64,000 nucleotides of DNA. Origin: Taeniopygia guttata. Lineage: Eukaryota > Chordata > Aves > Passeriformes > Estrildidae. Below the pieces are notes generated by a model, which was given only the letters and a program-made list of their open reading frames with translations, did not search any database and had not been told where the DNA came from. Of the stretch, positions 14,101-21,100 are shown piece after piece. The translations under genes were made by a program, and so were the position numbers. The stretch covers positions 3,105,001-3,169,000 of the forward strand of contig NC_133024.1 in assembly GCF_048771995.1 (NCBI RefSeq). Reading direction: 5' to 3'. The number at the start of each line of letters is the position of its first letter. Position 1 is the stretch's first letter.

Positions 14101-15903
14101 GGAGACACCCATATCCTCTGTATCTCTTTACAAGGGATATAGAGAAGAAACCAAAGTGAGATACTAACTCTCACATAAACATTCTAGCAATTAAAATAAA
14201 CCTGTATTTGAAAAATGTAACTTGGAGATAAATTCAAAGGCCACCACATAAATTGTACACAAAGCTGTACCAGAAGATCAGGGAAATGCACTGGCCCATC
14301 TCCTTAGCAAAAAACACATTTAAATACGTGTTGCACAGAACTGGAAAAATCCAGATATAAGACCAGTTTGTCATTCATACACTATTTTTTAAGCTGTGAA
14401 ACGATTCATGCAGGCCAGAATAGAGGGGATGTGAAAATGCATATTTTATGATTGGCTTTTTGCAAACATTACAATAAATATTATATGTGTAATGTTAGAA
14501 AGTTATGCTGTATTAATTCTCTTAAGTAGTGTGTTAACTATAGTTTTAAGTTCCAACATAATGTTAAAATAGAAACTATGTATGTTTTTTTTTTAAGAAT
14601 AAGATACTCATTTCAAAATGAGTAGAAAATAGAAACTATGTAGGTTTTTTTTTTTTTAAGAATAAGATACTCATTTTTTTTTAAGAATAAGATACTCATT
14701 TCAAAAAACACCTAAATCTTCCAAAGGAGAGTAATTTATAGCTTCTTATAAGAAAAAACCTAATTTCTTCAAGCCTTACTCAAACTCAAAGACGCCATAA
14801 AAATTAAAGCAAACAATTAACCTACAACAAAGTTTCTTGTTTTAAATAAAATGTATGCATAACCATAAAAGATATATAAAAATGCAATGGGGATATATAA
14901 ATAGTGTATGAATGATGAACTGGTCTTATATCTGGAGTTTTCCAGTTCCGTGCAACACGTATTTAAACGTGTTTTTTATTAAGGAGGTGGGCCAGTGCAT
15001 TTCCCTGATCTTCAGGTACAGCTTTGTGTACAATTTATGTGGTGGCCTTTGAATTTATCTCCAAGTTACCTTTTTCAAATACAGGTTTATTTTAATTGCT
15101 AGAACGTTTATGTGAGAGTCTTGCTTTGGTTTCTTCTCTATATCCCTTGTAAAGAGATACAGAGGGAATGGACAAAACCAATATTATGTGTCTCCCATAT
15201 GCAAAATATAAATCATGTCTACCTGTGTAGACATACATAGATATATGTATGTCTACACATATATACCTGTGTAAAGGTATATATATGTAGACATACATAC
15301 ATAGATGTATGTCTACACATATATACCTGTGTAAAGGTATATATATATAGACATACATACATATATATATGTCTACACATATATACCTGTGTAAAGGTAT
15401 ATATAATTTTTGGCCTCTTCTTATATAGGGTTTATATTGTTTTAGAAGTAATTCCTTTGATCCTAAAGCATACTTTTGGTAACTTAGTATCCAAGAGCAT
15501 CCAAACGTCCATAATTCTTAACTTTTTGTTGTCTTATAATTGTCCTAACCCTAAACTTTATTGCTCTAATTGTATTACGATTTTTTATAACCATTTTATT
15601 ATTATTAATAAACTTTTAAAATTTATAAAACCAAATGATTAGCATTTTTCACAGGGGATAAATAAAAAAAATTAAGTATATTATTATAAACGATCTGCTT
15701 GGCTGGGCGACTACAGACTCACAACACACCTTTATAAACACACCATAAAACCAGACCCCACCGCCCCCCTCACGCGGCCCCGGCACGGGCGCGGCTCCCA
15801 CCTCCAGGCCTCGCTGCAGCATGGCGGCGCTGTGCGCTGTCCTGGCGGCGCGGTACTCGGCGGCTGCGAGCAGCAGAGCCTTCATGCAGCTCGGGGCGTC
15901 CAT
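2008..15903 (-). CDS. CIP2A: CIP2A (KIAA1524), 5' portion, 13 coding exons, partial at left window edge
   Basis: Known role of the family: CIP2A binds and inhibits PP2A-B56 complexes, which stabilises MYC, and it partners with TOPBP1 at mitotic DNA damage. Seen here: thirteen exons on the minus strand with consistent phases (102, 148, 113, 95, 97, 123, 143, 76, 228, 160, 142, 100 and 119 bp), giving 548 codons plus 2 nt. The translation follows human CIP2A throughout; examples are [13 protein letters not shown] in exon 2, SVLAGVV in exon 3, [16 protein letters not shown] in exon 5, [18 protein letters not shown] in exon 6 and [11 protein letters not shown] in exon 13. This covers the armadillo-like N-terminal domain. 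The coiled-coil C-terminus (about 350 residues in human) is outside the window. No frameshift or internal stop was found, so the gene looks intact. The start at 15903 matches the human N-terminus and has a near-ideal Kozak context. Twelve introns are complete; intron 10 is AT-AC. Confidence 0.95.
3016..3115 (-). CDS. CIP2A: CIP2A coding exon 12
   Basis: Acceptor TAAAAG|CAAACT and donor TTACAG|GTATGA. Completes a cysteine codon, then encodes [20 protein letters not shown] and [13 protein letters not shown], matching human KLAADVILKTLDLINKL. Ends in phase 0. Confidence 0.93.
3441..3462. repeat. Short AT-rich palindrome in CIP2A intron 11
   Basis: TATAAGTTA and TAACTTATA face each other across a TAGC spacer, followed by further GCTATA and TAGCTATAAG copies up to about 3480. 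It can form a small hairpin. No function is implied. Confidence 0.6.
3878..4019 (-). CDS. CIP2A: CIP2A coding exon 11
   Basis: Follows the AT-AC intron. Encodes [20 protein letters not shown], then [20 protein letters not shown] and LVDSKM, matching human GDDTLKMHIAKILTTVKC and IDLGFGTKVADSEL. Donor ATGTG|GTGAGC. Ends in phase 2. Confidence 0.92.
4020..4870 (-). other. CIP2A: CIP2A intron 10, U12-type AT-AC intron
   Basis: On the minus strand the intron begins ATATCCTTT (4870-4862), the full U12 5' splice-site consensus. It carries a branch-site-like TTCTTAAC (about 4036-4029) about 9-10 nt before the terminal AC (4021-4020). Joining the exons across it restores the conserved reading frame [13 protein letters not shown], equivalent to human VLLTLCGDDTLKM. 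Splicing at any nearby GT-AG pair would not do this. Length is 851 bp. Confidence 0.9.
4871..5030 (-). CDS. CIP2A: CIP2A coding exon 10, upstream of a U12-type AT-AC intron
   Basis: Acceptor CAACAG|GATGTT. Encodes [20 protein letters not shown] through [15 protein letters not shown], matching human KKCERIAKAIEVLL. No GT donor exists where homology ends. The exon instead ends CTGACAA| followed by ATATCCTTTTT, the canonical U12 5' splice site. Ends in phase 1. Confidence 0.92.
5515..5742 (-). CDS. CIP2A: CIP2A coding exon 9
   Basis: Acceptor CACACAG|ATCTTG and donor TTTGAG|GTACAA. Seventy-six codons starting [11 protein letters not shown] and ending [10 protein letters not shown]. The middle (after [14 protein letters not shown]) diverges from human, as expected for a surface loop. 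Both ends are phase 0. Confidence 0.94.
6826..6901 (-). CDS. CIP2A: CIP2A coding exon 8
   Basis: Acceptor CTGTAG|ATACAA and donor TCTAAG|GTATTT (a weak donor). Completes the arginine split from exon 7 and encodes [20 protein letters not shown] then DSSSK, matching human [20 protein letters not shown]. Ends in phase 0. Confidence 0.93.
7624..7766 (-). CDS. CIP2A: CIP2A coding exon 7
   Basis: Acceptor TTTCAG|CTCTTT and donor ACCAG|GTGTGG (a weak donor). Encodes [17 protein letters not shown] and [19 protein letters not shown]. One residue shorter than human in the loop before TLTRKYSV (NGD versus NGDG). Ends in phase 2. Confidence 0.95.
7919..8041 (-). CDS. CIP2A: CIP2A coding exon 6
   Basis: Acceptor CTGTAG|AATAAT and donor GAAAAA|GTAAGT. 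Forty-one codons including [19 protein letters not shown] and [12 protein letters not shown], strongly conserved with human CIP2A. Phase 0 at both ends. Confidence 0.95.
8993..9089 (-). CDS. CIP2A: CIP2A coding exon 5
   Basis: Acceptor TTTTAAG|TCAATC and donor TTTG|GTAAGA. Encodes [20 protein letters not shown] then [11 protein letters not shown], nearly the same as human. Begins one base into a codon and ends in phase 0. Confidence 0.94.
9708..9802 (-). CDS. CIP2A: CIP2A coding exon 4
   Basis: Acceptor CCTCAG|GGTATT and donor CATCATGT|GTAAGT. Encodes [15 protein letters not shown] then [13 protein letters not shown], matching the human CIQLLQKLTYNVKIF region. Ends in phase 2. Confidence 0.93.
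10106..10499 (+). mobile_element. Solo LTR of an avian endogenous retrovirus in CIP2A intron 3
   Basis: LTR layout on the plus strand: a TG start near 10106, U3-like sequence, a TATA box TATAAAA at 10326-10332, and a polyadenylation signal AATAAA at 10433-10438 followed by a T-rich stretch and a GTCTCTGTTCC block. It ends near a CA at 10496-10499. It is antisense to CIP2A. No internal retroviral genes flank it. I could not confirm a target-site duplication, so the ends are approximate. Confidence 0.65.
11724..11836 (-). CDS. CIP2A: CIP2A coding exon 3
   Basis: Acceptor TTCCAG|CTTCAG and donor GAG|GTAAAG. The translation includes [19 protein letters not shown], matching human TRDCLQNTYNLNSVLAGVV. 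Joins exon 2 in phase 1 and ends in phase 0. The open frame is too short to stand out on its own. Confidence 0.93.
13509..13656 (-). CDS. CIP2A: CIP2A coding exon 2
   Basis: Acceptor CTCCAG|GTTATC and donor CTAG|GTAAGG. The translation [18 protein letters not shown], followed by [13 protein letters not shown], aligns closely with human CIP2A. The exon ends in phase 1. Confidence 0.95.
14024..14386 (+). repeat. Left arm of large inverted repeat (LTR-like copy) in CIP2A intron 1
   Basis: Begins AACCCTATATAAGAAGAGGC (a TATA-box-like start) and ends TCATTCATACACTATT. It is the reverse complement, with scattered changes, of 15432-14899. It contains AATAAA near 14194. The arm is 363 bp and lacks the tandem expansion seen in the right arm. 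Confidence 0.8.
14565..14707. repeat. Tandem duplication in the loop of the inverted repeat
   Basis: The block AAAATAGAAACTATGTA, a T-tract, then AAGAATAAGATACTCATTT is present twice, at about 14565 and 14627. A third, partial unit (T-tract plus AAGAATAAGATACTCATTTC) follows at about 14678. This suggests slippage at T-tracts. Confidence 0.8.
14899..15653 (-). mobile_element. LTR-like element, right arm of the inverted repeat plus its U3
   Basis: Read on the minus strand it starts TGTGAAAAATGC at 15653, a start typical of some passerine LTRs. It has a TATA box CCCTATATAAG at about 15430-15420 and AATAAA at 15091-15086. The part 15432-14899 is the mirror copy of 14024-14386. A related U3 fragment lies at 16934-17101. 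The assignment as an LTR is inference; the TATA and polyA spacing supports it. Confidence 0.55.
15223..15405. repeat. 60-bp tandem repeat, three units, each internally palindromic
   Basis: The unit containing ACCTGTGTAAAGGTATATAT then TAGACATACATAC and GTATGTCTACAC recurs with an exact 60-bp period (15241, 15301, 15361). Inside each unit TAGACATACAT faces ATGTATGTCTA. The expansion is absent from the matching left arm near 14070. Confidence 0.85.
15802..15903 (-). CDS. CIP2A: CIP2A coding exon 1
   Basis: Encodes residues 1-34, beginning [20 protein letters not shown], which corresponds to human MDSTACLKSLLL. The ATG sits in a GCCGCCATGG context. The donor GAG|GTGGGA is at 15801. An in-frame upstream ATG at 15969 would add 22 residues (alanine-rich, low complexity), but homology and Kozak strength favour 15903. 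Confidence 0.92.
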
Positions 15904-15946
15904 GGCGGCGCGTCCCCTCAGCCGCTCCGCCGCCGCCTCACTCGCA

Positions 15947-15955
15947 TTTCCCGCC
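15947..15955 (+). promoter_or_regulatory. E2F-like site in the CIP2A 5' UTR/promoter
   Basis: TTTCCCGCC matches the E2F consensus TTTSSCGC. Human CIP2A is reported to respond to E2F1, so the site fits, but motif presence alone is weak evidence. Confidence 0.45.
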
Positions 15956-16017
15956 GCCGCCGCCGCCATCGTGACGCGGCGGGCGGGAGAGGCCGCGCGG
16001 CAGCACGGGAGGCGCCG

Positions 16018-16031
16018 CCGCCGCCATCTTG
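16018..16031 (-). promoter_or_regulatory. YY1-like motif near CIP2A transcription start
   Basis: The minus strand reads CAAGATGGCGGC, the YY1 consensus in the orientation usually found just downstream of a start site. This places CIP2A initiation near or right of 16031. A second ATGGCGGC core lies at 15969-15962. Confidence 0.65.
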
Positions 16032-16307
16032 GTTAAGGGAAGCAGGGCCGGGCATAGGGTTGGGTTGAGGCGGGTGGTGAGAGGGGGAGAAGCGCTGAGG
16101 GATCCGGGCAATGCGGGCGCTCGGATCGCTGACAGCGGCGATCCACAGGGAGGATTTTCCTAAGCGGAGCTCTGTGTGGCCGGTGGGAGCTGAGCCGCCC
16201 AGTCTCTGAGGGGCCGCCTCCTTTTGGAGCTGCCGTCCCTTCCCACCTGGCGCCCTCAGCCCTGCCTCGCCTTCCTGCTGTCTTTCCAGTCCCCCATTGA
16301 TATGTAT

Positions 16308-16931
16308 TGTTATGTGTAGTGAACATAATTCATGCCATTCCTTGTATGAAATGTGTAATATTGGATACTTGTTAGATTATGCTCGTTTGGATTAGAAGCC
16401 ACCCCACCCTCGCAGCGGGACCTGGTGTATATTTGAACCCGATTTACACGTAAAAGGATGTGGCTGAGGAGATGGGCCGTGTCTGGAGAGATATTGGGAC
16501 CCCAGGTGCTGATCATGGCATAAACGACCTGAGATGGATATTATAGAAATCCTCGGGCAGATACAGGTGAATGCAGCGTTCCTGTACATTTCATCAAGGG
16601 ATTCACCAGCTCCAGACACTGAATTGTTCTTCCTCATCACCAAAAAAGAAAATCTTACTAACTTATGGACTCTGAATGGAAGAAAAGACTGACTGCCGAA
16701 ATCTTGGCCTCAGGAGGAATTTTCCCTATAAAAACCGCTTGTGCCAGGATGGAGGTGTGTGGGCATAGGGGAAACCTTTCCTGAGGCTGACTCCTTCTTG
16801 CACACCCAGGATTGATCCCCGGGCTCAGCACTGTGTTGTTTTTTTTTTTCCGTGGCTGGCTAGATAGAATTTGACCACTAATAAAACTATTTTTATTTTT
16901 AATTTGGCTGAATCAATTTTCATTTATAACA
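16308..16931 (+). mobile_element. Solo LTR just upstream of the CIP2A CpG island
   Basis: A 624-bp unit with inverted termini TGTTAT...ATAACA, a TATA box TATAAAAA at 16727-16734 and a polyA signal AATAAA at 16880-16885, reading away from CIP2A. The flanks TGTAT (16303-16307) and TGTGT (16932-16936) could be a 5-bp target duplication with one change. No gag/pol/env sequence adjoins it. Confidence 0.65.
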
Positions 16932-16933
16932 TG

Positions 16934-17101
16934 TGTCCAAGAGCATCCAGACATCCGTAATTCTTTGCTGTTTATTGTCTTGTAATTGTCCTAACTCTAA
17001 ATTTTATTACTCTAATTGTATTACTATTTTTATAATCATTTTATTATTATTATAAAACTTAAAAAAAATTTAAAAAACCCAAGTGATTGGCGTTTTTCAC
17101 A
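16934..17101 (-). mobile_element. LTR U3 fragment homologous to 15490-15653
   Basis: Shares TCCAAGAGCATCCA, TAATTGTCCTAA, CTCTAATTGTATTAC and the terminal TTTTTCACA with 15490-15653, in the same orientation. On the minus strand it starts TGTGAAAAACGCCAATCAC. The two copies bracket the CpG island and exon 1. Confidence 0.6.
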
Positions 17102-18139
17102 TGCACGGATTGTTTTCTGCCATATTAGGCCTGCAAATAAAATATGTTTAAGAACATCTGTATCAGCCTCTGTATTTCCTCTACTGTTAACAGGACAAAC
17201 AACGTACTGCTGGAATGTCTCAGCACAGCAGTTCCTCAGTCTGGTACCTGTGATAATTTGCTATCAGAAAGGCTGCTGGATTCTGCAAGTGAAGAGACAT
17301 GTCAGCTCTGTGCTTCTACAGAGAAAGGGCCAGGGTGTTTATGTCCCAGAGTATAATTTTTTCATGGACAACTGCTTTCTTTTCAATTAATGAAGTTTTG
17401 GATACATATTTTAGTATTTCTTGGCATTGCTAGGGTTAGTTAATAGTCTAGGTTGGGTTTTTTTGTCTCTTTCATGCTACAAAAACTAGTTGAGCCCGGA
17501 GCCAAAAACTCTGCAACACTGTTAAATTCATAATGAAGTCCAAAGCACTGCAAGGTCTAAAATTCCTTTGACAAATAGTGTGAGAGAAACATAATAGAAA
17601 AAAAATCTAAACTAGTATTACCCATTAAAATACAAAAATAATTTGTGAAGGGTCTTAAACATACAACCAATACAAATGTCTTCCTCACAGTCTCGTATGG
17701 TGAGCGAGTCTGTAGTAGTCTGAAATATTTATTAAATATTTAAAATTTGGGTTAATATTAAAGCAAATTCTTGCATTAAAGAAACTAACAAAAATAAACA
17801 ACAAAAGACATGTACATAATACAGAACTAATAGCAGCAGAAAATGGAACAGAGTAAGCATTCCCATATGTACAGAACCTATTAAAAAAGGTTCATGCTGA
17901 CATTTATGTAGAACTTGTAGTCCTCTTGTAATCTTCCAGAGCTGTTCCTCAAACTTAAAAGTATTTCAAACTGTTTCCCTCTATTTTTTTATGGCATGGA
18001 TTTAACACAGCATTTTTGTTTTAATTTGTATTGTTCAAATGACAGATTACTAGTATTCCTTGAGATTACTGAAATCCTATTAATTCCTCCAGGGCACATC
18101 CTGGAATGACAGCTTCCCAAACCTTCAGGTACAGATCCT
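17102..18139. other. Interval between CIP2A and SH2D1B, including SH2D1B 3' UTR
   Basis: AT-rich sequence holding the SH2D1B 3' UTR. Candidate polyadenylation signals on the minus strand are ATTAAA at 18025-18020 and AATAAA at 17733-17728. I cannot choose between them. Nothing resembling DZIP3, the usual mammalian neighbour of CIP2A, was seen. Confidence 0.5.
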
Positions 18140-18180
18140 TCAGGGTAAGACATCGACATAATCACCGCCGTCATCAATTT
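18140..18180 (-). CDS. SH2D1B: SH2D1B coding exon 4 and stop
   Basis: Acceptor TTCCCAG|AAATTG. Encodes EIDDGGDYVDVLP then TGA (18142-18140). At 41 bp it is too short to detect as an open frame. It is recognised by the conserved EAT-2 C-terminus and correct phase. Confidence 0.9.
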
Positions 18181-21100
18181 CTGGGAAGAAATACAAACAG
18201 AACAAGATGTCATTGCAAGGTACTCTTCTGAAAGGCCATGGGCAGGGCAGGTATCAGTAACTCTGATTTCTCGGTGTGCTATTGCAGGACCAACATTTAG
18301 GCCCCCAGTCCTATGGGCTGGATTCTCCAGGGAAAGGCAAAGCCTGCATTGCCTTTTCTGAGCCAGCAAATGCTGTTGTAAACAGTTGTATCCACATGCT
18401 AACCCCTCCTTCCTGAGGAACAGTCAAATGTCAGAAATCGTCCATTCTTGGTAAATCAGATCAGTAGCTGAGTAACTGTGACTTTCATAATGCATCCCTT
18501 CTTCTGTAAATAAATAACCAAGAGAAAAGTTCTCACCTCAACTCAAGAGGAGAGCCTGAAAAATCCCGTTCTCTCTTAGACTTTGTAAGATTACAGTTTT
18601 TGAGAAGCCAGGGAAAAAGCAGAAATTTAATGCTTGGAAATAAAGCTCGAACATGGAAACCTATTGCTCTTCAAGCAACTGCCCTTAGAAAATCTCTTCC
18701 TAGGCTAGAAAACAAAGCTCAAATATCTCCACTGCATATATTTTGGCATTGAAACGAAAGGGTTTGTTTTCCTCCCTGTGAGTGCAGATGAGGATATTGT
18801 GCATCTTCTAGAAAAATTCCTATTGCAGGACCAAAAATAAAATCCATATTACACCTGATTCTTCCTAAAAACATATCCATGTTGCTGCAATATTTTCTGT
18901 CTCCCTGCAACAGCAGTGATAAGAAACCATAACAACATTTTTAGAGCAAATGTGGCATATTTGCCATGTGATACAGGTGACAAGATAATGTTGATGACGT
19001 GGGAAATGTGTCTCTGTGGCTTCCCCTCAGCAAGGCTGCTGGGTCTGCCTGTCAGAGGCTGAAATAGTTCATGCCTCAAACTTTGATATAAAGTTCTGCT
19101 CATTGTAACAAAAACTGTATAAAGAAGCTTCAACCAAAGAAGCCTCCCTGAAGTTGCCTGACTGGAACTTTGGACTGAAAGTCAAACTAGTGAGATTAGA
19201 TAAAGGAGAGCTCATTTTTCAGTTGCCTGAAACAAACAGCTAAACAAGGAAAAGAACGTGAGCCAAACCCAGCAGCCATACTAAGAATCATCTCTGCCTC
19301 GCTTCGGGGTGGGGGAGGCCATAGCCCACAGACCTCTTTTCTGGGAGGAGATTTGCACAGATTTCTCCCCCAGCCAAGGTGGGGGGAGGAAGTTTTGGCA
19401 TTTTGCAACCTCTACTTTGGGGCAGGGAACCCATCCTCCCTTACACAAACTGGCTGTGGAACCCCCAACCTTGGGAATACCACATCCACGGGACATTCAT
19501 GTGAGAGGCAGCTGAGGGAGTGCCTTAATCCATCAAAGACCCTCCTGAAGTATCTCCCAGAGTTGTTCCTGAAGCCTTGCACCACAGGACTGCACGTGAT
19601 GCAAAAAACCCAGAGTCTGTTGTAAGAGACAATGGCAAACTTCCCCCTGCCCCAGGAAGGTGCCTGGGTTTTCCTGCCCAGCCTGAGTGTAAATTAACCC
19701 ATCAGATTCTATGCTTTCAGGGGAAACCTTCACCACCAAGAAGACCAGCTGAGAGGATCAACAGAACATTGTTGATATCCACGGAGTGGTGATACTTTCT
19801 GTCACTCTCTTTCTGTCACCCCACCTCTTTCTCCTTTCTCTTCTTTTTACTCTCCTTTTTTTCTCTCTCTCTCTTACTGTCAAATAAAACTTATACTATC
19901 ATCACTGGTGTATGGTCTCATTTGCACCTTAATTCAGGCAGAGGTATTTCTGATAACTTTAATAACTAGATCATAACACTACCCCACACCACCGTGCTGA
20001 GCTGCAAATCACAGGCCAGGGTAGAGACTCCAAAGGTTTGTTTCCTTTATGATATCTGCACTTAACAAAAGGATTTCCCTTACTCACGTGTGCCCTGGCT
20101 GGGGCTCTCAGCACACCCTGCCAGAGGTCATGGAACAACCCCAGGGTTATTTTGCAGCCCATGGCCTGATGGATGCTGCAGCTCAGTGTTGCACAGCAGG
20201 AACATGAAGAATGGTGTGAGGGATACTAGCAAGTTATCAACAGTATCTGCAGTCATGCTTTTCAAAACAAAGATATAAGGATGACATGGGACTATATATA
20301 ACACAGTCTAAAGCTTTATGAGAACCTCTGTCTTTATTGTATTCATTTTCATAATTCTGTCAGGTAGAAGCATCATATCCTTGTCCTGGGACTCGTGAGC
20401 ATAAATTAGCAGAAGAAGATCATTGAGAGACTGAACTCTGGTTCCAAAGCTGTAATCCTGAGCACAAGGCTATATGCTTGTTATGTTTGAATACAAATCA
20501 CAAGCTGGCTTGCTTGCCTGCCCATCTTAGAACTAACTAAGATTTTGATATAAAAATATCTTGGAAACCTGGACAACGAAGGTAAAGGACAGCCTCAACC
20601 CCCAAGTGCAAGGGCCTGGTACCTTGGCAGAACCAGTAAAACTGGTTCTCAGCCTTCTCCATCCTAGAAGCATCAACATCCATGAACAAGAGAGCTAGAG
20701 GCAGCTTTTTTCATCATTGTGTGTCTCTAGTGATTTTAATTCGTTCATTTATAGTGGGTGAAGGTAAATAACCTGTTAGAATAATAATTTCAGTGAACAT
20801 AAGAGAGAAAAGAGGATGTAAAACTTCTGTCCACGCAAAACAATGTTTAGCAAGTATTCACCGCAAACATGTCAATGCTCTTATCTTTAAAAAACCCACA
20901 AAGGCAGAGCTAAGTTTCTCACCATCATAAATGCTGTCCATTCCTGACTTGAAACTCTGGTTTCTTCTCAAGGCCTTCGGTTTCTTCACTGGGTAGCGGA
21001 GGTTTATTACCAGTCCTTGATTTGGCTTTTCAAAAGCGTATATTAAGTCCTTTAATGTTTTGAAAGTCCTGTCTGGAACACCTTCAGAAGTCTGTAAGGA

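Larger units (their letters stand above)
15765..16265. promoter_or_regulatory. CIP2A: CpG island promoter of CIP2A
   Basis: Abrupt GC- and CpG-dense block around exon 1 in otherwise AT-rich DNA, with many CGG/CCG runs. No TATA box faces the gene, as is common for housekeeping or cell-cycle promoters. Whether it also fires to the right is unknown; no plus-strand coding exon was found next to it. Confidence 0.85.

Noticed and set aside
18850..19133. Minus-strand open frame within SH2D1B intron 3
   Set aside because: Inside LTR-like sequence, and the exon 3 to exon 4 join is in phase without it.
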